From positions 10,319,806-10,383,805 of the forward strand of contig CM055092.1 in NCBI GenBank assembly GCA_029204225.1: a DNA stretch of 64,000 bases, read 5' to 3'. Source of the stretch: Diphasiastrum complanatum. Lineage: Eukaryota; Streptophyta; Lycopodiopsida; Lycopodiales; Lycopodiaceae. Of the stretch, positions 23,038 to 34,376 are shown in pieces. The notes under the pieces are model-generated. The model was not told where the DNA came from, did not search any database, and was given only the letters and a program-made list of their open reading frames with translations. The translations under genes were made by a program, and so were the position numbers. Position 1 is the stretch's first letter. Each line of letters starts with the position of its first letter.

Positions 23038-25321
23038 TGTTAGCCGATATTTTCGCACAAGAAATCGGCCTAATATTGAAGTTTAGGTTTGCAATAATTG
23101 AAAAAACCAGCATGTAAAGCCCGGTTATTAGAGAAAAATTGGCACAAATTTGCCTTAGGTCTGGGTCCTAGCCTGCCCTAAATGAGACTAGAGCAAATTT
23201 TGCGGCCTTAGAAATGGCCGATAAATATTTTACGGCTTTTCAAAAAAAATGCCAGTTGTAAAAAAATAGCCAATATGACCGTGCTAAAATCATACCATGT
23301 ATTGAGTCCATTTTTACTAATATATGATCACTCAGTGTATTTTTCAGGAAAATCGTGTTGTCGTGGGAGCCCTAGTCATGAATGCCGAAAAAGTCAACCA
23401 CTGAAGAAAAATCCGAGAAAAAAAAAGTTTCAGATAAAAACGGGACCGAGAAATATGGATTCAGTGTCAAGGAGTCACAGAAACTCTAATGGCAAAGTTT
23501 GGGCAATTTACGGGCAATTAACGAAATGTGTGGGCCAAGTGGTTACCCAACAGGCCAAAAACCCAAACAAATGAGCACTAGGCGCATGACCCTTGCAAAA
23601 TCGAAGAAAGGCCGAAAACACAGGTAGTCAAAGAAAAACGAAGGCCGCCTACTAAAAATAGGGGTTGAAAAAGGGCCTCACCCAAAATTTGGATATCAAA
23701 TGCCAAAACACCTTGGAGGCTATAAAAATTGGGAGGTACACCCACTAGCCATTGACATTTTGGGCTTCTAGGGTGTACAAAAGGAGAAACTTGACTGGCC
23801 TCTCTAGCCTTTGACAAAAATGGCATCTTGGCTAGTTTTGGAAGAGAGCCTTGAATGCACCACTCCCCCAGTCTCTTATGGAGGCCACTAGGTGTACTAT
23901 CAAATGAGTTGGGGACAAATGGCAAAGAGGGCTTGAAGGGCATGAAGAATGACAAGATAGCATTTTGAAGGGGGACACTTAGGATTTACTATAAAAGGAG
24001 ACCACTCTTTGTGTTAAAATATAGTTGATTGATAGTTGGGTGAGTTAGATGATGATGTGATAGTTTGATGTGATGTTGGTTGAGAGTTTTTTAGAGTAGA
24101 AAGTTTTTGGAAAATAGTTGCTTGCTTGAGAGATCTTTGTTGATGAGTAGGTTTGATTCCTTGTAAGTTTGGTTTGATGGATGGTTAAATGTGGTTTTTG
24201 CCTTATAGTATGCTTATGCATTGGTACAAGTATTGTCTTGCATAGTTGCTTGTGGAGTGATGGATGTTTGGGGTTGAATGCTTGTTAGTTGATTGAGAGT
24301 AGACTCACTTGTAGTTGATAACAATGGATAGGTTGGGTGCTTGTGGTTTGGTTTGAGAGTTGTGTTTTTCCCTCCAATTAGTTGATTGATTGTTGGAGGC
24401 TTGATTGGGTTGATGGAGTTTTTGTTTGCACTCCTTGGGATTGAATCTATGCTTGTTGATGAGATAAGTGGGTTGTGCTTGAACATTAGAGTAATGTGTT
24501 GAGAGAATTGCTTTTGTTGAGAGTGATTCCATGGTGAGGGTTGGTTGGTTGGTTGTACTCCATTGTCAAACTAGTAGGCTTATATCTTGAATGAGTGAGA
24601 TTGTTTGCTTGAGGGCTTGGTGTGAGTGATGCGTTGCTGATTTTTTTAGCCATTGAATATTTCTGGCTTGTTTTGTTTTTACAAACTTTCAGTTTAGTTT
24701 TCTCTCAACCGAACCGTTAACATGTCAATCGCACCGTTCATATTCCAGAAATTTCATTTTCTTCATTTTTTTTTTTACATCAATTCGATCAGACATGCGT
24801 AAAGTGGAGAAAACTGCATCAACATGCCTGGTTCTGATTTTTGCTACAAGGTTCATGACTAGAGTTTCCACGAACCGGCTACTTAATTGCGCATTGAGGT
24901 ATGTTCTGATTTTTCAACCTCTATTTGTACCAATAAACATAAAGCAGTATGTTTTGTCATGAACATGTTATGGTGTGTGATAGTAGGGTTTTTCCACATT
25001 TCCAACTAAATCGTTATAAGCGTTTTTGTTGGGAAGCAAGTAAGTTTCATGAAGTTCTGGTTGTAAGTTTTTTAAGTTAAATCAGAATGCAATGTGAGGT
25101 TATTGCTATAGTCAGCTACATGTGAATAAGGTTTTTATAAAGCGTTTTTGTGAAGCAAGGAAGGTTTTATAGACCGCTTACATCTGTTTAGTAACAAGGT
25201 CATATAAATTTGAGTTCGGATGCGTTTGCATTTTGTGGTGAACCGCCATTAGAGGTGGGACCCCTTGACCCTTTTAGGACGTTTTGGCTAGACCAACCCC
25301 CCGTCAAAAATGGCCCTAACA
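23038..25321 (+). repeat. Long LTR (2.28 kb) of a gypsy-type element
   Basis: It starts TGTTAGCCGATA and ends GGCCCTAACA, a 6-bp inverted pair TGTTAG/CTAACA with TG...CA ends. The next base begins TTGGCGCATCTG, a GGCGC-type primer site as used by many plant gypsy elements. The first 1548 bp (to 24585) recur inverted at 29081-30609, while the last 736 bp have no second copy in the window. On its antisense strand both copies keep an open frame of 125-145 codons. The left end is set by where similarity between the copies begins. Confidence 0.75.
23578..23955 (-). other. Antisense open frame inside the LTR (left copy)
   Basis: 125 codons from ATG, starting MSFFMPFKPSLPFVPN. The inverted copy at 29692-30129 keeps the same frame with only a few replacements and runs 20 codons further. 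No known domain, and the composition (Pro, Ser, Phe, Leu) is unremarkable. The shared frame may reflect only recent common origin of the two copies. Confidence 0.3.
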
Positions 25322-25830
25322 TTGGCGCATCTGTCAGGAGAAATTTGATAATGGGCTATTGTTTGAAGGGCGATTATCTATATGTAGGGTTGTGGACTAT
25401 ACAGATTAGCCATTTGCGGGTTGCTTATGTTATTTGACCCGCCAGACGCTTAACATTGGTGCGTCTACCGAGAGCTACTTGATAAGGGAATAGTGCTTGA
25501 AGGGTAGTCATACTATTAATAGTCTACAAATTTGATGTATCTCAGAATGCATGTCTTGAGAATGATTCTAGTTTAGACTGTTGGCCCCAAGCTAGCATGT
25601 TTGTGCAATCTAAAAATCAGTATCGTGTTACTACAAGTCGAAGTGGTTAGCATCACACAATGATGTGTGCTGATCCAACAAATAGAATATTCACCTTAGG
25701 GCCTTGTCAATTATTATAGCATTATGTTGTCGTTGCTAGTTGCAACTTGTTGATTGGTCAATTATGTTGGTTGACTTGCCAGACGCATGACATTTGTACA
25801 ATATGAGGTTTACTATGAAGCCAAAGGTTA
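25317..25830 (+). repeat. Degenerate repeats of the LTR/primer-site junction
   Basis: The junction TAACATTGGCGCATCTGTC...TTTGATAATGGGCTATTGTTTGAAGGGCGATTAT recurs at about 25452 as TAACATTGGTGCGTCTACC...CTTGATAAGGGAATAGTGCTTGAAGGGTAGTCAT. A third, weaker copy (GCCAGACGCATGACATTTG) lies near 25780. The second and third copies share the preceding TTATGTT...TTGAC...GCCAGACGC. Confidence 0.6.
25322..25340 (+). other. Primer binding site, GGCGC type
   Basis: TTGGCGCATCTGTCAGGAG directly follows the LTR end. Plant gypsy elements commonly have TGGCGCC-like primer sites here. The match is to the class; the tRNA cannot be named with confidence. Confidence 0.55.
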
Positions 25831-26488
25831 AGGTTAGACCACGAGCTCTAAAACCATAAGCAAAAACCGATCACATCGTCCAAAATACAACACCACCCTA
25901 TGTTCCCCCAACACTAGCATCCAGGAAAGATGGCACTTGGTATGTAGCACCGATGAATACTATGCATGGGTATGGACCAATTAGAATCCAACAGACTAGG
26001 GACCTGGTAGAGCTAGTGAGGACGTACGCAGTACTAGTTAACGAGATTTGGGAGATCTATGGGATGAGTTGGGAGAAACACAAATCTCGCACACAGTACC
26101 AGTTGACCTTTACCCGATAGAAAGGAGTATCGCCCTAGATAGGACATAATAGGGATACCACGATGAACTAAAACCAAACGACTTTACTACACCAATGTGA
26201 CTACCATGCAGCCACTAGACAAGGTGGTTAGCATCGCGCAAGCGCTGATCCCACTACTAGTATTTCTAGGAAGCCATGCACTTAGCTGACCCGCTCCAGT
26301 AGACATAGGATGGGAGCTTGAGGTACCACATAACCCTTGCTAGAACTAATGAAGACCTCATACCTCAAGATGGTAGAACTCCTAGTTGGACTTTGGAAAT
26401 TCTTACGATATCCACTACTCAATAGAGGTTGGTAGAGGAATAAAGTGTGCTGCCCACCATGTCCTATCAACACTAGTTTCTAAAAGTA

Positions 26489-28967
26489 ATGGAGAAATTT
26501 GGTATGATAACAATGAAATCTTTCTCGTGGATTGAGAAATTTTTTTGTGGATTTTTGACCGTAGACACGCCTAATGAGAAAATAGATATGGCGGGAGACG
26601 ATTTGGGACTTTCCCTAGGCACAAGCATCTACTTGGCAGGTGAGGATGAAATGCCTCCTCTAGAATTAGAGGGGAAGAAAATGCTCTGTGAGCTTGATAT
26701 ATCGATGGATACACTAGACGTAATGACCGAAGAAGGACTTACCAGTGCCATTGACACGTTTTTAGAGGCCCTTGATCAGGAAGAGTATGGAAGAGAAGAC
26801 CTTACATCGATAGGGCTAGACATAGACTTGGAAGACAAGCACGTCATACTAGAAGACCTCTTGATCGAATCTCAGCTAGAGCCCGAAGGACCACAACTAG
26901 ACCTAGGAGGATTCTTGTACGCAGAACTAGACTTGGCTATAGAAATTTCATTACAAGAGGCTAGTCTATTGCTTAGAGAACCACATCTAGCCGCAGATAG
27001 CAGGAGTTTAGCAGAAGATGCACCTCCCGTACTCCCAAAAATAGTTGACACTTAGGAACAACCACCACAAGAGCTCATGAACATAACTTTCCTTGAAGAT
27101 CATGAGGATAGCACCAGTGATCTACAAATAACAATAGCGCTATCACTACAAAACTGGGAAACACGGTCAGATACCCACACAGATGACCGCCAACTAGAAG
27201 TAGAGATAGGTGAGCCCTCGGCACATTATGACAATGAGGAGGAGATGCTTAATTCAGTTGAGAGTTATAGTGATGGATCGGAGTGGGAGACCATGTCGGA
27301 AAATGAAATGGAGCCAACTCCAGAAAAGGAGGACATAGTATTTGAGTGGAAAGCCACGTCTGAAAGCAAAGTCCAATCAAACTCGGATGAAGGACTTGAG
27401 GAAGAAGTCCTATGGGAGGACCCAAGCTTTGAGTCAATGGCAGAGAGTAAGATTGAATTGAACTTAATTCGATCAAGACCAACCATGACAAGAAAATTGT
27501 TGTGGAGAAATTTTAGATGAGAATGATGATCTGCCCATAGCTCACCCGACTGTGCTAGCACCTAGCCCTACTCCTATCACTTCGAGAGTAAGGAGGGTGA
27601 CTAAGCCAATAGTTGTCCCAGATGACACTGGGGGGATACCTGAAATAGTAGGTCTCCTACTGCAATTTCATGGGAATGAGGATGAAGATGCCCATGAGCA
27701 TGTCGATGATTTTGAAACACTAATGCTCGTGAATAGGGTGAGTCCTGCGCATCAGATGATGTTGTTCACCACTACTTTGGTAGGAACAGCCAGGAGATGG
27801 TACTATACTCTACCTAAAACTTCTATCAGCACACTGGAGGAGTACTATCAAGAATTCTTTAGAGAATTCAGAGGCACTTATAATCTAGATAGTTTGATAT
27901 TTGCCCTATCTACCGTACAACAAACATCTATAGAAACTGTGCATCAGTATGCTAGACGATTTGGAGGATTAGTGCACCAGCTAGACCTAAGTTTTACAAT
28001 GGTATTACCTCCGCAGCTACTAGTTGATAGCTTTTTGAGAGGACTGTCGAGTAATATCCAACTATTGGTAAGCCAATCTAGAGTCTCATCATTGGAAGAG
28101 GCGATATCTAGAGCCACGATTGTAGAGGAAGCAGACATCACCACACGTGAATGTCAGGCCATGAAAAATCCGATGCTAAATAGTAGCCGACAGACACTAG
28201 GGCGCGAGTTGCCAAGAATGAGAGAATTATATCATACAAGACTACCACATGACACTTACGAGAGGACTAGACCCTCAAAGTTTTCCGAAGCAGAATGTGC
28301 TGAGGAAGAGAGAGTGCCAAGTAGCGTTGAGTTATTACTTAACTTTGTGGAGGATTATAGAGGGACACAGGAGAGTGGGTCGAATTTACACTGTTATGGG
28401 CTAGCCAATCAAGAAGCCCAGACTAGTAAGAATATAAACCTGTGGTCTAGATATCATGAGAATACCTCTCAGGATAGACGAGTTGAGACCAACGACAACA
28501 GTCCCCTTACACACCCAATAGGAACACTCATCCCTGAGGGGACTAGGGCAAGCGTGCTGACGGTAACCCGGAGAGAGTTACGGATAGACCCACCTAGGAA
28601 CGAGTGGATGGAAGGGTGTAATCGGCAGGTGAGTCTTGGGAAGGCCACTAAGTCTGAGGAGGCATTACCAACGATATTTAGCAATCAGACGGATCAAGTT
28701 GTACCTCCTGACGAGGACGACGATAGCAATGCAGAGGAGCCAATATGTGCTAACCCACTAGTACCACCCCCTAGATCCAGAACCATAGATCCAACTCCAG
28801 CAATTCTAGAAAGAAGAGCTATTAAACCACCTATCTCTGATGACATTAATCAGGAGGAGTCATATGATATACAAAACCTATTCATAGATCATAAGAATGT
28901 GGCGAACAAGAATACATTGATGCATACTAACAAGGATGGGTACCAAAACCGTATCCAAGAAACCTAA
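26489..28967 (+). pseudogene. Gypsy-type gag with long acidic N-terminal region
   Basis: One gag gene broken twice. ATG 26489 opens an acidic, Leu/Glu/Asp-rich segment of 188 codons ending at TAG 27053-27055; the same frame reopens at once and continues, still acidic, to about 27486. There a frameshift leads into the last frame, ending at 28967. The recognisable domain lies at 27690-28150: HVDDFETLMLVNRV, then LVGTARRWYYTLP, then YYQEFFREF and LVDSFLRGL. These match the retrotransposon gag (capsid) family. No CCHC knuckle and no pol follow. Function, by family, is particle assembly around element RNA; what the acidic extension does is unknown. Confidence 0.75.
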
Positions 28968-29080
28968 GAGGTATTGATGGATATATTCCATTGGGAAAGA
29001 GGCATGTCAGGCTATGTCTCTGAAGAAGATATCGAGAACAAGGGGCCTGAACTAGAAATTAGGGAGGAAATAAGGAATTC
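28968..29080 (+). other. Short spacer after gag
   Basis: Contains purine runs (AGGGAGGAAATAAGGAA) that might be a polypurine tract, then meets the inverted LTR copy abruptly at 29081. Confidence 0.4.
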
Positions 29081-30609
29081 TATATAAGCCTAGTAGTATG
29101 ACAATGGACTACAACCAACCAACCAACCCTCACCATGAAATCACTCTCAACAAAAGCAATTCTCTCAACACATTACTCTAATTCCCATCAACAAGCATAG
29201 ATTCAATCCCAAGGAGTGCAAACAAAAACTCCATCAACCCAATCAAGCCTCCAACAATCAATCAACTAATTGGAGGGAAAAACACAACTCTCAAACCAAA
29301 CCACAAGCACTCAACCTATCCATTGTTATCAACTACAAGTGAGTCTACTCTCAATCCACTAACAAGCATTCAACCCCAAACATCCATCACTCCACAAGCA
29401 ACTATGCAAGACAATACTTGTACCAATGCATAAGCATACTATAAGGCAAAAACCACATTTAACCATCCATCAAACCAAACTTACAAGGAATCAAACCTAC
29501 TCATCAACAAAGATCTCTCAAGCAAGCACCCATCTTCCAAAAACTTTCAACTCTAAAAAACTCTCAACCAACATCACATCAAACTATCACATCATCATCT
29601 AACTCACCCAACTATCAATCAACTATATCTTAACACAAAGAGTGGTCTCCATTTATAGTAAATCCCAAGTGTCCCCCTTCAAAATGCCATCTTGTCATTC
29701 TTCATGCCCTTCAAGCCCTCTTTGCCATTTGTCCCCAACCCATTTGATAGTACACCTAGTGGCCTCCATAAGAGAGTGGGGGAGTGGTGCATTCAAGGCT
29801 CTCTTCCAAAACTAGCTAAGATGCCATTTTTGTCAAAGGCTAGGGAGGCCATTCAAGTTTCTCCTTTTGTACACCCTAGAAGCCCAAAATGTCAATGGCT
29901 GGTGGGTGTACCTCCCAATTTTTATAGCCTCCAAGGTGTTTTGGCATTTAATATCCAAATTTTGGGTGAGGCCCTTTTTCAGCCCCTATTTTTATTAGGC
30001 GGCCTTCGTTTTTCTTTGGGTACTTGTGTTTTCGGCCTTTCTTCGATTTTGCAAGGGTCGTGCGCCTACCGCTCATTTGTCTGGGTTTTTGGCCTGTTGG
30101 GTAACCACTTGGCCCACACATTTCGTTAATTGCCCGTAAATTGCCCAAACTTTGCCATTAGAGTTTCTGTGACTCCTTGACACTGAATCCATATTTCTCG
30201 GTCCCGTTTTTACCCGAAACATTTTTTTTCTCGATTTTTTCTTCAATGGTTGACTTTTTCGGCATTCATGACTAGGGCTCCCACAACAACACGGTTTCCC
30301 TGAAAAATACACTGAGTGATTATATATTAGTAAAAATGGACTCAGTACATGGTATGATTTTAGCACGGTCATACCGGCTATTTTTTTACAACTGGCCATT
30401 TTTTTGAAAAGCCATAAAATATTTATCGGCCATTTCCGAGGCCGCAAAATTTGCTCTAGCCTCATTTAGGGCAGGCTGGGACCCAGACCTAAGGCAAATT
30501 TGTGCCGATTTTTCTCTAATAACCAGGCTTTACATGCCGGTTTTTTCAATTATTGCGAACTTAAACTTCAATATTAGGCCGATTTCTTGTGCGGAAATAT
30601 CGGCTAACA
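29081..30609 (-). repeat. Inverted partial copy of the 2.3-kb LTR
   Basis: Reverse complement of 23038-24585, clearly over 90% identical by eye along its length. It includes the TGTTAG start, here seen as CTAACA ending at 30609. The copy stops at the point matching 24585, so the last third of the LTR and its primer site are missing. Flanking pentamers (23033-23037 GCCAT and 30610-30614 ATGAT) do not match, so the two copies are not the ends of one ordinary insertion. Confidence 0.85.
29692..30129 (+). other. Antisense-LTR open frame (right copy)
   Basis: 145-codon counterpart of the frame at 23578-23955, starting with the same MSFFMPFKPSLPFVPN. No domain recognised; see the left copy. Confidence 0.3.
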
Positions 30610-30780
30610 ATGATTGGGATAGAATGCTAGATATCTCTCTTTTGATTCCCTTGACTTCATGCCAAGACTTTGACTTTGATCACTCATCAAATCTAAACTT
30701 GACAATTGTAGTGAGCCTAACTAGCTCGAACTACATCATAAATGAATTTGGCCTAATGATGGAAATACATGTGTACTTGA

Positions 30781-31846
30781 CTATTTTGCCTCTAAAGCCA
30801 AAAATGGCCTAATCAACTTCCTACACATAGATGCTTGATGGAAAAACTTGATCAAATCCCTAAAGTCAACATACATATCTCTTTGAATCAATCCAAAATT
30901 AGATCTATGTTTGATGAAGGAACTCTTGAGTAGTGGCTTGGTGAGTAGATCGGCAATACATGAAGATGAATCAATATGCTCCAACTGGATCTCTCTTCCA
31001 ATAAGCTTCTCTCTCACAAAGAAATGTGCAACTTCGATGTGCTTGCTCCTGCATGAAAAATTGGATTGTTGGAAAGGGCTTGGGCCAAGATGTTGCCACA
31101 TTTGATCAATGGTAGATCATCCTCCTTGATGCACTTTAGCTCCAATAAAATCCTCTTGATCCAGGCACTTCTTTTGTTGTTGTAGTTAGTGTTTTATACT
31201 TGGCCTCACATGAAGAGAGAGAGATAGTATCTTGCTTTTTGGAAAGCCAAGATATGAGATTTCCTCCAAAAAATATAGTATATGCACTTGTGGATTTTTT
31301 ATCCACCTTGTCACTAGCAAAATCCGAATCCAATTAGCCAATAATGGATAGATCTTCACTTTTATAGAGCAAACCATAATCATGAGATGAAGATATGTAC
31401 CTTAGCACTCTTCTTGGCCAATTTCCAATGGTTGATCTTGGGATCTTGCATAGATTGACTCAACTTGTGCACACAATAGCTCAAATAAGGCCTAGTGATA
31501 GTTAGCCAAATTAAGGAGCCAATAAGACTCCTAAAAAGGGTGATGTCCTCGAAGGATCTTTCATCTCCCTTGTTATGATCTTTTACAATATGCTCCATTG
31601 GTGTATCTATGCTCTTGTAATTCTCCATATGGAATTTTTTCAACATTGATAGAGCATATCTAGATTGACATATAAAAGTATAATCATCATGAAAGTCAAT
31701 CTCTAGGCCTAAGATATAATGGATCTCTCCTAGATCATGCATTTTAAACTCACCTCCAAGTGCAACTTCCACAAAGGATAATGTCATCTACATAAATGAG
31801 AAGAATGACAAGACCACTAGCAACAAACTTTAGATACATGGAAGGA
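30781..31846 (-). pseudogene. Copia element C, RT end and RNase H
   Basis: Minus-strand continuation of the pol at 36897-37795, separated from it by element D. From high to low coordinate it holds the RT active site YVDD (31783-31794), then MHDLGEIHYILGLEI, the RT connection, and SLIGSLIWLTITRPYLSY. RNase H pieces follow: DSDFASDKVDKKSTSAY, SLSSCEAKYK, and finally SKHIEVAHFFVREKL with IADLLTKPL at about 30960. Frames shift several times. No 3' LTR is recognisable between 30781 and the inverted LTR copy at 30609. Confidence 0.85.
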
Positions 31847-31851
31847 TCATA
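31847..31851 (+). repeat. Target-site duplication TCATA (left)
   Basis: TCATA lies immediately left of element D and again at 36892-36896 immediately right of it. It is a perfect 5-bp duplication that also rejoins the interrupted RT of element C. Confidence 0.9.
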
Positions 31852-32666
31852 TGTGAGAAACTGGCGAAAATCTACCTTGGTATTTTTTATGATAGAAGTT
31901 TGTAAGTGAATCTCACATGTGTGGAGGATGTTCCCATGTGTGGAGAATTGTAAAGTAAATCAAAATGTTTGATATAGGGGTCTCATAGAATTTCATAGTC
32001 AAGCATTTAGGTGTAGGATGTTGATTGGCATAGATGACAAATTATCCATTTCCACTTGTAATGCCACTATTGAGCCAAAATAGAGTAGGAGGCCAAACTT
32101 GTGCCAATTAGAGTGTAGACAAGTGTAATGCTTTTGTTTGATGAAGTTTAAGAGGTCCAATAGGATTTAGAGGTGGAACCATGTGTGGTCCAATAGGAAT
32201 TTGAGGTGTGCTTGAATATAGTCCAATAGAATTAAGAGGTGCATGGATCAATGGTCCAATAGGATTAAGAGGTGGAAAAGTGTGATCCAATCATAGTTAA
32301 GCATAGTGGTAGCTCGTGGATCTACTAGTATCATTGTACTCCTCATTTGGATCTAATTGATTTTGAGATTGAGTGGATTTTGAGTGTCATTGAATTTCTA
32401 GCCTTCTCTCTCTACCCGAGAGCTCATGATGGTTTTTCTCTCTCTACCCGAGGAGAGCAGCTTGTTTTTACTTAGAATACTTTTGGAACACTTCCCACAC
32501 GTGTGAGTGAGAGTTGGAAGTGATTGAATGCATGTAGTAGTGTGTTTTTGCCATAGAATCAAAGATAGATCTTGAATCTCAATCTAGTCTTGATCTTGGT
32601 GCATCTACACACCTTAGGAGATCACAAGTACATGTAGTGGACAATCCACACGTGTGAAATTCAACA
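31852..32666 (+). repeat. 5' LTR of element D
   Basis: TGTGAGAAAC...GAAATTCAACA. Contains four spaced copies of a (G)TCCAATAG(G/A) unit at 32155-32263 and two ACACGTGT palindromes in its right part. The 3' copy at 36067-36891 has a 10-bp insertion (AGGGTCAAAT) and otherwise scattered changes. Confidence 0.9.
32151..32275 (+). repeat. Four CCAATAG-containing repeats in the LTR
   Basis: GTCCAATAG followed by (G)ATTTAGAGGTG or a close variant occurs four times at ~30-35 bp spacing; the same block is at 36378-36502 in the 3' LTR. The CCAAT core suggests an enhancer-like array upstream of the element promoter, but this is inference. Antisense translation gives a PIGP-type repeat that is just the mirror of the array. 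Confidence 0.7.
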
Positions 32667-32678
32667 TGGTATCAGAGC
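32667..32678 (+). other. Primer binding site of element D
   Basis: TGGTATCAGAGC directly after the LTR end; initiator tRNA-Met type. Confidence 0.9.
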
Positions 32679-33424
32679 CTACCTAAGGTTACCATGCATT
32701 TTGATCCATCTAAGTGAAAAAAATTTCATCAATCTTGAGCTAGAAGTTGTCAAGGCCCATTTTCCTAGCTATCTTGTTCAATCTTGGATCAAAAGAGATC
32801 AATAGGGCATTGATTGGATCTGACCTAGTACTGTACAGAATCAGGTGCTCAGACACGTGTGAGGAACATCCAATTTCAGTTTGGGAGTTCTCTTTCATGG
32901 TTGATCCAAAATTCTTGCTAGATAGCTTCTTTTGAAGTTATTTTTGTCTAGTTTCTGATGCAATCAATTTCATTCCATTTGGTTGCGCCAATCAAAAGTT
33001 ATAAGCTTTTGAAGAGGGTTAGGTAGGGCACCTAGACCTGGGTGGACACATTTGGTTTGGTCAAGAGATTGCTTGTTTGATCCAAAATCACAGTTGAATG
33101 CTTACCAATCTCATCTATATGTGATCTAGGCACTGTTTTGAGATCTTAGCCATTTTGTTTCATGCAATATCATTGTATTTAAGTCAAATTTGGTTTCTTA
33201 GTGTATTTCACACGTGCTAAGAGTGTTTGATCCTAACTTTGCCCATACTCCATCATTTGATGTGAAGTAGATCTAGTTTTGGAGAGATTGAGATAGCTAG
33301 TGAGAATCATCTCACAGTTTGTTGCAAGATCTTGCATAGGAGATGGTAGCACACCATTATTGGATCATATAGTGAGAGAGAAGCAACATTTTTTGTTCAT
33401 CACTTTTATTTATCTCCACTTTAC
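32679..33424 (+). other. Leader of element D
   Basis: About 750 bp with no gene seen. Confidence 0.6.
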
Positions 33425-34376
33425 ATGACTTCAATGAGTTCATACTTGTTGCAACCAAGTGAGAGATTGTCTACTTCCAATTATTCAATATGGAAGTTGA
33501 GGATGGAGTCCATCTTGATACTCCAAGATGTGATGGACATTGTACTTGGGATTGAGGAGGAGCCTCAAGTTCTTCAAGAAGTACAAAAATACAATGATAT
33601 TGAGGGAGATTGGTGATTGTTCTACATCCAAGGAAGCTTGGGATTGTCTCAAGTCCATCTATGAGGCCAAGAACACCTCTAGGCTCCTCACTCTTAGAAA
33701 TAAAATCTTCCAAAGTAGTCAAAAGAGTGATGAGAGTGCATCTAATTATGTTTTGAGAGTCAAGGATATTCATAGGGAGCTTGCATGTATTGGTGACTCA
33801 ATCAATCAAAGTGAGCTAGTCCTAGTCATTCTCAATGGCTTGAGAGATGAATATGACAACCTTGTCCAATCCTATGCCATTAAGGAGGAGCTACCAAGTT
33901 TGGAGGCCCTTCAAAGTGTGATTATTTCTGAAGAATCAAGACAAGAGTACAAACTCTTGAGGATGGACAAGCTATCACTTAATCATGATGATGGCAAAGT
34001 TCTATTTGCCAAGCACAAAGAGAGGAGTAAGAAGCAACACCATCACTTCTCTAATGACAAAGCTAAAGACCAAGATGGAGAGGAGGAGGAGGATACCTCT
34101 CATGCTTCTACTTCAAATCTCAAGAAGAAGAAGATCAAGTGCTTTTATTGTGGCAAGAAAGGACATTATGCCACCAATTGTTTCAAGAAGAAGAATCAAC
34201 TCAATCAAGCCAACATCACCAATGAGAAAGAAGACTATATTGCAAGTGATGGAGAAGGCTCTCTTATGGCATCAAGCTTCTCCTCTTCCAAGGATGACTC
34301 ATGGTATATTGATAGTGGAGCATCTTCACATATGTGTGGCTCCAAGCACTTTTTTTTCATCTATTTTTCCTTATGA
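33425..34376 (+). pseudogene. Element D gag-protease with intact motifs
   Basis: ATG 33425 opens gag (SYLLQPSERLSTSNYSIWK). A shift near 33590, with loss of part of the capsid helices, moves the frame to 33600-34376. That frame carries SKEAWDCLKSIYEAKNTSR, LNGLRDEYDNLV, a basic stretch and a complete CCHC knuckle (CFYCGKKGHYATNC at 34140-34181). The protease active site is DSGA after WYI (about 34308-34320), unaltered. A shift at about 34360 separates the rest of the protease. Unlike element A, knuckle and active-site residues are kept. Confidence 0.85.

Noticed and set aside
23038-30609. One large DNA transposon with 1.5-kb terminal inverted repeats
   Set aside because: The left copy continues another 0.7 kb to an LTR end and primer site, the enclosed protein is a retrotransposon gag, and the flanks show no target duplication.
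32108-32290. Proline-rich repeat protein on the minus strand of the element D LTR, repeated at 36334-36516
   Set aside because: It is the complement of the CCAATAG array, lies in both LTRs and has no independent coding signal.
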